Shown here: piece by piece, positions 11,012-21,240 of the stretch
Numbering within the stretch: the stretch's first letter is position 1
Layout of the letters: each line of letters starts with the position of its first letter
Source of the DNA: Basidiobolus meristosporus CBS 931.73
Taxonomy: Eukaryota; Basidiobolomycota; Basidiobolomycetes; Basidiobolales; Basidiobolaceae
NCBI GenBank assembly: GCA_002104905.1
Contig: MCFE01000339.1
Span: 28,073-92,072 of the forward strand
Reading direction: 5' to 3'
Length of the DNA stretch: 64,000 bases
Program-made: the position numbers and the translations under genes
Notes under the pieces: model-generated
Told to the model about the DNA's origin: nothing
Database searches by the model: none
Seen by the model: the letters and a program-made list of their open reading frames with translations, nothing else

Positions 11012-12079
11012 TGTGGTGGTGTATAAGTCCAAGGGAGAGACACGTCCAACATTTCTCAAGTGTTTTGTGTATGGGGTACTCACTGGGTGCAATAACCTCT
11101 GACAAAAGCTAGCTAGGAATACTTGGGTTCTGTCTCTAATCTAATGTGATGGGGAATAAAGCCACAAGCTTGTCAAGGGAAAACTATTGAGCTACAATCT
11201 CCAACTTAGCGGGTGCCATAACAAAAGTATGTGCTGACTTCAGCATCCTTTGAGATGACAATGTACTAAAGCTTCCAAAGTCAAAACAACTCTAAACTCC
11301 ACCAGCAGGGACTTGATAAGAATGCAGCTGTGGTCAATAGTTACAAATACAGAAAGTATCTTTGCCTGTACAAGAACAAACTTGGGAAAGAATCAAATAT
11401 AACAAAAGATACCTAGGCTGAGTATTCTGCACAAGTAGTGCCTCCAAGGTCAGTTGGCTTTAGGTGTGGTTTCCTGGGAGTGTCCTGTGGTCTGGGGTTG
11501 GAAGTTCATGTAGCAGCAGGTAGCAGTGATCACACTAATCAACAAGTCAGTATATTGATAAAAGGGATGATGATTTATTAATGGGGGATAGCCTCCCTTA
11601 TACACTTTTCCTACTGGCTAAGTGATTACTAATCATGGTGTTCCAGAAGGCTCTGGAGATCAGTAGAAATCTTAATGACATCAGAATGAGCTAAGAGTAT
11701 TCTAAGTAGTTGCCAGAAGGCTCTAAGAGGCACAGCACATCCAACCAATCAGGAATCAATATTTAAAACCTGTGTAATATAGGGATACCATATATATGAT
11801 ATGAAATGGTAGGCATGGTGACATGGGTTGATTTTGTGTCATGGGTACTGGGAGAGGGACTTGCCTAATATAGAAGCATTATAGCTAGTAATCTTACATA
11901 AAGTAAGGGATAACTTATGCAATAAGGTAAGCAGGTGTGATAGTCAACCGGCTTATGGGATTGTACTGATCAGGTAAGACTAATGGGATAAAACTAAAAT
12001 AAGTGTAGTAGAGCTATAGGGAAGTAGAAATATGGGAATGAACACATTTGTCAGTGGGTATCACTGTGACCCCACTGCA
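11012..12079 (-). repeat. solo-LTR-like insertion Y2
   Basis: A 1068-bp copy of family Y inserted in gene X copy 1, flanked by perfect CCAC duplications (11008-11011 and 12080-12083). Gene X homology resumes immediately on both sides, by comparison with uninterrupted copy 2 near 13745. It is more diverged from Y3 than Y1 is. Confidence 0.78.
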
Positions 12080-12889
12080 CCACTTTTACAGGAGCCCATC
12101 ATAACTACAGTTGAGAGCTTAAAACAAGCAGAAATGAAATGTCAGGTTGCCAGAAGAGTGCCCGCAAGGGACAAGCAAGCCAAAACATATGCCTCAGAGC
12201 AGAATGTATCCAGGAGAAAACGTATTTCTTTACAAGAAGCACTCATACAAAGTATCAGTGAAAGACCTGGCTGTAATAAAGGAAAAGGTAAAGGGAAAAA
12301 TGTCTACCCAAACCTGAGACAGAGAGGTATGCAAAAAGAACTGCAGCTCTTACCAATTAATGCCACAAGTGGTGAACAGACTGAGTCCCATCATAGCCAA
12401 GAAGAATTACAAACAAGAAAACAATTGTTTTCACAAGAGCTGGAAGTGCAGCCAGTTGAGTTACACTCCAGCAAGGTATATGAGTTTGCTGAATAAGACA
12501 ATTTGTCTACCACAGCCTCCACAACCTCCATAACCTCCATTGTTGACAGAGTGGGGATCCCACTGACAGACAAGGCTGCAATGTCAAGAGCTCAAATGAC
12601 TCTCACAATGCATTTAGTGGAGCTTTGGAACATCAATAGGCGCACCAAGAGGCTGCAGAACTTCTTCAAGAGCAGTGCTCAACAAAATGCACTGGAATAT
12701 TGCAAGGATTGATTGCAAAGAGTGGCAGATGAGGTGGTTGACCTTGCAGTGCCAGCTCAAGACCAGGACATGTGGGAATCAGTGAATGAACAGTGGCATA
12801 AAGCTGCTGGTTCTTGCCAAATTTGTAGAACCAGAGCTTTACAGCAGAAGTACCTATTGAGTGTGGTGTTTGGCTTAATGTTAGTGTAG

Positions 12890-13288
12890 GGTAAAGGGAC
12901 TTGTATAGATCAATACAGTTAGCAACCAAGGTACAACTGAAGTTTCAACAGAAATAAACCAATTTGTATCCATGAAGAGTAAAAGTAACAGTTGAGTCAG
13001 GAAATAAGGTGTGTTTAGAAGAGGCAATAGCCAATCAATGCACACAAATGAAGGAAGCAATAGAGTGTCTGGGACCATAAAGTGAGCATATTGGCAGGGA
13101 ACTAATTAAAAGCCACTTATACATTGTTGTGATGAAAAATTTTGACTAAGTTTTTTGTGAAATCTGGGGTGCAATTATTTTTCAACAGTCTCTGGAAGGT
13201 GTCCTGACAGGATTAGAACCTCTTAGTCATTGGACTTTAACTTTGTGACAGCCTTTTGACAGGATCATCTCGATAACTTTTCATGGGG
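12890..13288 (+). other. 3' terminal region of CACTA copy 1 downstream of gene X
   Basis: Non-coding. It aligns along its length with 33440-33850, the region downstream of gene X copy 3. Homology between the two ends near 13288 and 33850, where copy 3 shows TAGTG, the classical CACTA terminus, and copy 1 shows the degraded TGGGG. Copy 2 begins directly after it in the opposite orientation. Confidence 0.5.
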
Positions 13289-14920
13289 TGTCTGTCAGTG
13301 GGATCTCCACTCCGTCAATAATAGAGGTTGTGGAGGATGTGGTAGACAAATTGCATTTTTTAGCAAACTCATCTACCTTGCAGGAGTTTAGCTCAACTGG
13401 ATGAGCTTCTAAATCTGGTGAAAACAGCTGTTTTCTTGTTGGTAATTCTTCTTATTTATAACGGGATTTAGTCTGTTTTGGGCTTGCAGTGTTGATTGCA
13501 AGAACTGCAATTTTTTTTGCATGTTTTGCTGTCTCAGGCTTGGGTAGACATTTTTTCCCTTTACCTTTTCCATTATCACTGCCAGGTTTTTGACTGCTAC
13601 TTCATCTGAAGGCTTCTTGTAATGAACTACATTTTCTTCCTGATAAATTCTGTTCTGACACATCTGTTTTAGCCTGCTTGTCCCTTGCTGGCACTCTTCT
13701 GGCAACCTGATGTTTCTTTTCTGCTTGCTTTGAGCTCTCAACTGTAGTGGTGACAGGCTCCTGTCAAAGCCACTGGTTCTTATCACTGCTACTTTGAATA
13801 AGTGTTTCTTGAGTGCTACTACTCTTTTTCTTGATTAATGTTGTACTGGTGCAACTGTGTCTGCCTGCTTGTCCCTTATCAACACTCTTTGAGCTACCTG
13901 ATGCCTCTTTGACACTTGTTGGGAGCTTTTGGCCCAGCTTATAACAGGCTTTTGAGGAAGCTGCTAGTTTTTAGCCATGGCACCCTTGTTCTTCTGCCTT
14001 TGATGGTTTCTACTATTCTTAAGATACTTTCTTAGCATACCATTGCTGGCCCAAATCTGTTTGCCCATTTGAATCCAGGATAATGTTTGTGGAACAAGTC
14101 AAGTGCATTATGCTTGGCCTTGATTTCCTGATAGTCACATGGTATGCCAGCCTAAAGGTCATGGCATGGCAGACTTCTGACAGCCTCTTGAATATTAGCC
14201 CACTTTTTGTTATTTCACTTGATGGCTTCACAGATCTTCAGTATCTTTTGATTTTTGGGCTTTGGTATAAACACCACATAGTCCCCCCCACCTGCTGGGA
14301 TAAATACTTCTGTGGGCTTTTTGTTGGGCACTGTTGTTGTGCTTCAAAGACTCTAAGGTGTTCCTCTGCTGTTATATTGGGAAATCTCTTAATTCTTGGC
14401 TGTGACATTAGGTTACTTGAGTTCCTTCTTCACAGCAAAGATACTGCTTTCTCTAACAGAGATATTGATTGCTCTACACATGTTATCCACCTATCCTGTT
14501 TCTGGACTATTTCATGATTTCTCTGGGCCATTGCATCTATCCTATCAGCCACTGCACTTGCTTCATTAATGCTTCAGTATGAGCTGACAACATACTTGCT
14601 AATATGGGTGGTGGTGATGTTATGGCAGCCACTTGCTACTCTTCAACTGAGGATACTGTATTTGCTACATTCTCATCTGCCTGAGCATAATGGTCAGCTT
14701 GAAGCTCTGCAGAGGTTCTCAAATGCCTACTTGACTGAGAGTCTGAGGGGTCTGCATTACTACCTTCAGTAGGCACACTGTCAACATGGTTTTTTTTGGA
14801 TACAGTCCTGCTTGTTGCACTGAGTGTCCAAGTAAGCAGTTGTCAAACCATTCTTCTGCTGCTATCAGCAGTGGAGTTTGGATGGTAAGCAGATAACTTT
14901 ACTTTATTTTTTGGTGGCAT
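13289..14920 (-). pseudogene. gene X copy 2 (3'-truncated)
   Basis: Read on the minus strand, it starts at the ATG at 14920-14918 with MPPKNKVKLSAYHP and continues through the same acidic/coiled-coil region as copy 1. It includes the QEIKAKHNALDLFHKHYPG-like segment (about 14090) and the KGKNVYPSLRQ basic segment (13530). Homology to copy 1 ends at the LTDKA-equivalent (about 13290), so the last 150 or so codons are missing. Several in-frame stops are present. It is uninterrupted by Y insertions, and so it serves as the reference for the insertion sites in copy 1. It is divergent from tnp2 copy 2 with a 255-bp spacer. Confidence 0.6.
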
Positions 14921-15175
14921 AAAAATCAAAGTGAGTTAAGCCACAGGACAAAGAGTGTTACATATACGTATGTCTGTTGTGCCACAGCTTTGTTATAATG
15001 CTTACTTTGATGGGTGATAATTGAATCTTACATCCAGGTATATGCAATGTCTCAAATCTAAGACTGTGTTGAATTCACATGAGTATTGACCAAAAAGTGA
15101 TATAATAGCATGACATTGTTGAAAGTACACTGCTTGCCCCATGGGCAAGACTACTTTGATTCAACACTGTAAGAG
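14921..15175. promoter_or_regulatory. divergent promoter region between gene X copy 2 and tnp2 copy 2
   Basis: A 255-bp spacer between two outward-facing ATGs. The matching region of copy 1 (8528-8771) is conserved well enough to align. Both contain the GTTACATATAC word close to the X start and an AATAGCATGACATTG/ACGTAATACTATTA-like patch. Calling it a shared promoter rests on gene layout only. Confidence 0.45.
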
Positions 15176-18110
15176 ATGAGAAAAAGACCATGTTGCTATT
15201 GTTGTAAGCCTCTCAGCCATGAAGCACACAGATAGCATAAGAAGTATTACAAGGATCATGGCTAGTGTCTTGCTACACAAGTCATATTTGACAATTCATC
15301 ATTCACTACTGTAGTGATATTATCTTGCCAGCCATTTGATACTTCTATATTGGCACCTGGCCATCTTTGTCACCTTGCGCAAACTGAGTCAGGTGAGTTT
15401 GTGACACCTTTAGGCTCAACTCAGGCTTCCAAATATGACATGCAGAGTGATAGCTCTGACAAAGAAGGCTCACCAATGGATTGTGAGCCTATCTCCGCTA
15501 AGAACAGTACCATACATGAGCCCAGTCAAGTCCCAAAATGCAATGAGATAACACTTGTTGAAACAATTGCCAAGGATACTTTATGGAGCTAAGTGAGCCC
15601 AATAATCCATCTATTGGTGAATGATGAAGTGCTATGGCTAGAGAAGTGGTATGCTTCTACTAATATCAGTAATAGGGGCTTTGAGGATATATTACTACTT
15701 CTTGCCAAAATCATTCCAGGATACACTTTATCATGTGCATGGTACCAGTCAACAACCATCATGCAGCTAGCAACATATGACCCAGAGACTGTCCTGATTC
15801 CAGCATGTGTTAACAGTTGCAGGGCATTTACATCCAGAATTGCTACCATTGCGATGTGTCCCAACTGTCAGGAATCCACCACCATTGAGGGAAAACATTT
15901 TTGACCCTCTAGATATATTCTGGCTATACCCTGTCTAAATAATCTCATGCAGTCCAACAAGTATTGCAAAGCTCTACAGTTCTGCACTCAGCATCAATCC
16001 AGCACAGAAATATCCAATATATTTGATGGCAAACATTGCAAACACCTAAGAAGCAAGGGCTACTCTGAAGGTATGTGTGGCCATGACTTTGCCTTGGTAC
16101 TTGATGGGTTCTTATTAAATAAGCGCACTAGCAGCAAATCCTGCTGGCCACTAACTCTCATTAACCTGAATATGCCACCTATCTTATGGTATCAGAGCAA
16201 TAATCTGATGGGAGTCTCACTGGTATCTAGGCCTAAATCACTGTCCTACATGGATAGGTAACTGAATCCATTGCTGGATTAATCTTAGATGCTTTCCAAC
16301 AGGATAACAATAAATGGCTGTCATGCAAAAGCGCATATTATTATCTGTATTGGAAATACCCCAGCCATCAGCAAGATAGCAAGTTTTTCCAGGCACAATA
16401 GATGGTATTGCTGTTCAATGTATGAGATCCAGGGGATTTACTCCATAACTCACACACATTATTATTATCCTCATATCAACACTAAGAGCTTCATATTCCA
16501 ACAGAGAGAACATACAGAGGTCAGCATACAATTGCATCAAAGTTGGCAAGCTATAAGCCATTGGCTAGAATATGGAATCAATTAGGAACTGGAGATACTT
16601 AAGATAGAGGGTAACTGTTGGAGCAAAAGCTTACCACTGAGAGCAATGCATTTGCTTCTCAACAGTATCCCTATACTGATGACCAAGTTGTATATGAGGT
16701 GTTTCAAGCTAAATGAACCCTTTGAGATACCAGAGAAATTTGAAAGAATTGGCAAGATATTACAGAGTGTTCATAAGCATACACAGCAATACAAATGCAA
16801 AGACAGGATGAACTGGATTTGTATTTATTCAGGAAGCATCCTGAAGCCATTCCTACCAAGAGTACATTAGAAGCATTGCAAGTTGTATGCAGATATTTTA
16901 GGAATACTTATCCAGAAGTGGATCACCAATGCCAACTTGAAAAATATCCAGCTGTTGTGCAGCAAGTTTGTAACGGGATTTGAGCGGCTATTATACAAAC
17001 ATGAAGCTGAACATGTAGATCTCTGGCACTACTATAACCATCCTCTACTCCATCTTGCTTGGTGTGTGCAGAATACTGGGCCTTGTCTCACCTTTTGGTA
17101 GTTTACTATGGAGTGAATGTGTGGGGAGATAGGAAGCTATGTCATGATACAGATACTACTATATCCCAATCTCATATTATCTTCAAGTCTGCTATGGATG
17201 TGATGAGTTGGCACATTGAGGACAGCAAGGATGGGTTGAAAAATACTCAGGACAGATGGGCACATGAAGACACCTATGCCAATGGCATTAAGTTGCTAAG
17301 CAGCCCCAATGCATGGGTAATCAGTTAAACAATGTAAAGTTGGGTTAGATGTAACAAACAACTAGTTTGTATTAGGAAAGCTCTACCAAGGTATGCCAGA
17401 TTTCTCTTGGTCACAAGCCTACTTCTGCACTATCAAGTGTGAAATTCACACAAACAAGAGTCATAGCATACCAATAAGGGATACTATTATCCAGCAGGGA
17501 GAAGGAATATATTGGCTGAATACCAAAGAGTTCTTTGAGGATATTCAGGAGGTATTCATGGCAGTAGTGTTGGCAACCCTGCATATGTTTGCAAGATGTA
17601 TATGCTACCAGTAGTACAAGAGATATTGCCACTTTGCAAGTATCACACTAAAAAGCCAAAAATTTGTGGTGATACAAGTATGTCAATAGCAGCAGATATG
17701 CACATTTGTAGATGTTAGTGAGCAGGAGGCCATTGGTTTTTTGATTCAAGCAATATGTGGAATACCCAAGCTAGTAGTTGGTCAGCAAGTACAGAGGGGA
17801 GATTCTACAGTGGAAAACATAAATTGCACAAGGGGAGGTAGAAAGAAAATACCACCAGGTAAGCTGCTACAGTTGCATTCTACAGAGATAGCTATAGGCT
17901 GCCATACTATTGTGATAATGCCATCAGACACTTGCTGTGAGGCCATCAATATACCATCAAGTTTTTTCTGACATAAGGCAATTTGATGTACTGGCCAGTT
18001 AGATCCATTTAAAATAGTTGTAGAGTGCATTAAGAGAGCAACAATGCCATGCAATTATAGTTACATCACTGATGAAACCCCATTAAGTATTATAACTTTA
18101 TTAGGCAGTA
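15176..18110 (+). pseudogene. CACTA Tnp2-type transposase, copy 2
   Basis: Begins at ATG 15176 (MRKRPCCYCCKPLSH) and stays mainly in one frame to a TGA near 17970, about 930 codons. Homology to copy 1 continues to about 18060. Features in order: an N-terminal Cys/His finger (residues 6-30); a Cys-rich stretch ending CPNC (about residue 229); the Tnp2/Transposase_21 core with IFDGKH (about 285), LVLDG (about 308), WPLTLINLNMPPI and SLVSRPKSL (about 352); and NTPAISKIASFSRH (about 393). A frameshift near 17000-17330 and at least six stops make it inactive. Family knowledge: the enzyme cuts and joins CACTA ends. The resemblance is closest to the Plavaka-type fungal proteins as I recall them, and was not tested by search. 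Confidence 0.75.
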
Positions 18111-18262
18111 AAATAGCAATATACCATTACAATCCCATCATAAAATTGTCAAGAGGATTGCCAGTTTCAAGCTGCTGGTATTATGACGGTCTCCAAATGG
18201 GATCCTGAGGTCTGATCTGGATTGGATCCACCAGTGGGACCAAATTATTTTTCATAGGGCTT
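18111..18262. other. unassigned spacer between CACTA copy 2 and gene X copy 3
   Basis: 152 bp without ORF or recognised repeat. If CACTA copy 2 has a right terminus it should lie here, but I see no clear TAGTG end. Confidence 0.35.
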
Positions 18263-18562
18263 GCTTTGACATTCAGTGCAACAAGCAGGGCTAAATCCAA
18301 CTAAGTCCATGTATACAGTGTGCCTACTGAGAGTAATAATGCAGACACCTCAGGTTCTTAGTCAAGTAAACAATTGAGAGTTTCTGCAAAGCTTCAAGCT
18401 GACCATAATGCTCAGGCAGATGAAAATGTAGCAAACGCAATACCTTTGGCTCAAGACCAGTAAGTGGTTGACACAACATTGCCACCACCCAAATTGGAAA
18501 GTTCAGGATGAATGGAATGCCTGGGAGAAATCAGGAAATATCCTAGAAACAGGATGAGAGGA
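18263..18562 (+). pseudogene. gene X copy 3, 5' segment
   Basis: Aligns with 9928-10290 of gene X copy 1 from the TTGACATTCAGTGCAA segment onward and with the same part of copy 2. The first 40 or so codons are absent. It carries stops and small indels. It is cut at 18562 by Harbinger H1 and resumes at 27648. Confidence 0.6.
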
Positions 18563-18567
18563 TAATA

Positions 18568-19306
18568 GACTTGTTCCATTGTGCCATGCCAGGGCATGTG
18601 GTGCAATCCATGGACTCTAAGAACAATCAGGTGCAATATTGTAGCTACTAGTAGGCAGGATTACTCTTGAGCAATTTTGCACCTTGTGGGATGATCTTGC
18701 ACACTTTTACACAATCTGAAACAATGATGTTGGCACAAATGATTGCACCCTCTTGTAATGTTTGATCATGTGTGCAACTGGATACTGCCATTATGGTAGG
18801 TAAAATCTGGTATTGGATATGTTTCTTTAATGTAAATGGAAATAAATGCAAATTACACTAAAAACTACACTGATACTTACCATTTTTGTTACCATCACTT
18901 CAATCAGAAGGTATCTCAGTGGTTAATTGGTCCAAAAGTATCCTGAAGCTGTCAGCCCCCAATTGGCTCTTTGATCAATACACAAGCTACCTGATTTGCC
19001 ATCAAATATCCCATTTTGCCCATTAAGCAAGTAAATCCCAGATCCTAGTGATTGGACAAGGTGTACAGCTAGCATGTGATCAATTGTATGGGTGCAAATC
19101 AGATCAAATAGCTGCACTGGTGCCACAGAAGATGTATACATATGCAGGGTGTTTATTTATAGGGGTCCTGTCTCAAATGTGAGACAACCTTGATATTGCA
19201 GATATCAAAAATTTAGTGATCACTGATTTGCAATATCTTGATGTGGATTGCAAAAAAAAAGCGTTGTTTGGATCATTACAAGTAATAGCTATTCAATGCA
19301 ATTGCA
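18568..19306. other. left subterminal region of H1 (non-coding)
   Basis: Downstream of the minus-strand accessory gene. It contains the left terminal inverted repeat and scattered TTGCAC/GTGCAA and TGGCAC words. No supportable ORF. The short frames here have no homologue elsewhere in the window. Confidence 0.5.
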
Positions 19307-19922
19307 TCATCTTCTCCTAGGCTTTTTTCTCACAGGTATTACTACTGAAGCACTTGGTAGTGATTCACTTTGCACACCTAAACTATTTTCTTGTTGACTA
19401 TCCTCTTGGCTACTTGTGTATTTGTAGTCAGCATTTTGCCTCCCAGTTGATGAGTGCAATGCTGCAGCTTGGCAACGCTGAATTGCTCCAGATGATGCAG
19501 CTGAGCCCACCTGCAGTGCTATGCGCTAACATGTTCTTTTACTTGCCAAAGGCTCTGGTGGTGGAGGCACTTCATGTGGGTTATCATCAGTCAGTTTGCC
19601 GAAAGAAACTTGCTGATGGTCCAGTGTAATGGCATGCACAGATGCAACTTGATGCGCTGGCATGGCCCTTGGCTGAGTTTGATGTGATGCCACTTGTTGA
19701 TGTGACTTGGCCTGCTCCAATGGACTTGTGCCTTTTTGAGCAGTTTGGCAGGTTCTGGTGGTTTTGCTCTGAAGCATGTGCATTGACACAATACATGTGG
19801 AGTCAATGCAGGGCGCTCTTGTGAAGGGTATTGGCATAGTTTGGACTGACATATACCAGCGTGCCGAAGTTGCAAGGGATAGTAAGGAATCCAGCAAGGT
19901 GTGCTGGTGCAATCTAGACAAT
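19307..19922 (-). pseudogene. H1 accessory protein, C-terminal half
   Basis: Minus-strand frame from 19922 to the stop at 19307, with one internal stop at 19526-19528. It ends in a basic KKPRRR tail. It continues in frame from the N-terminal half at 26231-25604 once the gypsy insertion and one GTTG duplication are removed, which is why I treat them as one gene of about 415 codons. The composition is Gln/Ser/His-rich and low in complexity. There is no catalytic motif. Confidence 0.65.
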
Positions 19923-19926
19923 GTTG

Positions 19927-20294
19927 TTTTGTGATCTGCCGCTTGAATGTTTAAGTTAGATCAGTTTTTAGTCAAATCAATTAGTATGTGTTTAGGTAAT
20001 CAATATATCAGTATTGTCTATGAAATCATTAGCATTAGTCAGCAAATGAATCAGCAGATCCTTATCAGACAGAAATAGATATATTAAGTAGGATCTTATT
20101 GGGTGATGATGATGCAATTAAATGAGTCATCCACCACAACCTACATTAGGAAATACAATTAGTCAGCAATTGATTTGGCAAAATGTATATAAGGAGCTGC
20201 TGGAACTTCAATAAAAATCAGCTCAAGTTTTAGTAAATAAAATACTAGCTAAACTCCCTATCCCTCTACAACTCTTATACCAAGACTTGTAACA
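19927..20294 (+). repeat. 5' LTR of gypsy A1
   Basis: Matches 25232-25599 and 59947-60313 (inverted). The outer end reads TTTTGTGATCTGCCGC where the other copies read TGTTATGATC or TGTAATGATC, so the terminal TG has mutated. The inner end is GACTTGTAACA. TATATAAG is at 20186-20193 and AATAAA at 20210-20215. Confidence 0.9.
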
Positions 20295-20312
20295 TTGGTA
20301 GCAGCAATAACC
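20295..20312 (+). promoter_or_regulatory. primer-binding site of gypsy A1
   Basis: TTGGTAGCAGCAATAACC immediately follows the LTR. TGGTAGC fits pairing with a tRNA CCA-end, so unlike the copia families this element seems to use a conventional 3'-end primer. The tRNA was not identified. Confidence 0.5.
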
Positions 20313-20352
20313 AGAAACCTCCCTCCTGAACAAAGAAGAAACCACCCTCAAG

Positions 20353-21240
20353 ATGTTAGACAATCAAGAATGGAAGAATGCCATGCAGCAAATTCTGGCT
20401 CAACAGCAACAGTTACTCCAGATCCTCAGCCAACAGCAAAATGGAATGACTACCATGGCTCAGAGCCAGCAAAGTCCTGTTAAGAGCAACTTTAGTGTGA
20501 AGGTCAACCGGTACCATGGCAGAGTCAATAAAAACCTGGCAACTTGGCTCTTTCAAATTGAAGAAGCTTTTAAAGCTAAAGGAATTGCTCCAGAAAGCAA
20601 GTTACATTATGCAGCTTCTTACCTGGCAGATGCAGCATTACAGTGGTACCACAGCAAGATCAGGTCAGCCACTATGATGGGATGCTCTACAATCTCTACC
20701 TGGGATGAGTTTGTGTTGGAAATTCAGGATGCTTTTGAACCTCCACACCAGCAGACACTATCAAGAAGGAAGTTGAAGACACTCAGACAGAAAGGAATGG
20801 TTCAAGAAAACATCTATGAGTACAGATGTCTACTTGGACAAGTTAAAGAAATGGACCCCCAGGATCAAGTTGAATACTTTATTGATGGGTTGAAAGAAAG
20901 AACTCGCAAGGAAGTGAATTATTGAAGACCTCAGACTATTAAAGAAGCCATCAAGATTGCCATTGACTATGACTCAGCTATATTTGGAGTTGGGAAGCCT
21001 ACAGCGACTAGTCAGAAAGGCTACAATCATTATGAAAGAAGACAGTCAGAAGCAGTACTAATGGAAACAGCCACTATGCAGAAGAATCCTATCTCAGAAG
21101 AATGTAAGAAGAAAGGACTTTGCTTCAATTGCCACCAGCAAGGACATATTGCAAAGTACTGCCCTCAGAGAAGAAATGGACACCAGCCATCAAGAACCTT
21201 TAACCGCATTGAGGCCATGGAGCATAGTAACATGGGGGAT
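20353..21240 (+). pseudogene. gypsy A1 gag
   Basis: Starts MLDNQEWKNAMQQ with a Gln-rich N-terminus, then the retrotransposon gag core (TWLFQIEEAFKAKGI, YLADAALQWYH, WDEFVLEIQDAF, residues about 60-150). The zinc knuckle CFNCHQQGHIAKYC lies at 21121-21162. An in-frame TGA at 20923-20925 interrupts it. The same TGA is present at the matching position of gypsy A2 (about 63886), whereas A3 has CAA there. The frame then continues into pol without a clear gag-pol boundary. Confidence 0.85.

Larger units (their letters stand above)
8772..12889 (+). pseudogene. gene X copy 1, unrecognised CACTA-associated protein
   Basis: By comparison with copy 2, the start codon is the ATG at 8772-8774. Insertion Y1 follows seven bases later, and Y2 interrupts the gene again at 11012. 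Excluding these, the span is about 660 codons ending with TAG at 12887-12889. The best open part (9976-10521) has a polar N-terminus, a predicted coiled coil (about 10230-10330, MADRINAMAQ...IKHLEQSISQ) and a conserved segment near 10560-10730 (VPWDH, ALDLLHEHYPG, ANRFWAS). The C-terminal part (12503-12889) includes FFKSSAQQNALEYC and MWESVNEQWHK. I do not recognise the family. Its divergent pairing with tnp2 in two copies suggests an accessory (TnpA-like) transposition protein, which is inference. In-frame stops show that it is dead. Confidence 0.6.

Noticed and set aside
8779-12079. Y1 and Y2 as the two LTRs of one short retrotransposon with gene X as its internal region
   Set aside because: Each copy has its own 4-bp duplication, gene X homology continues outside both, and the uninterrupted X copy 2 (13289-14920) lacks both insertions at the corresponding sites.
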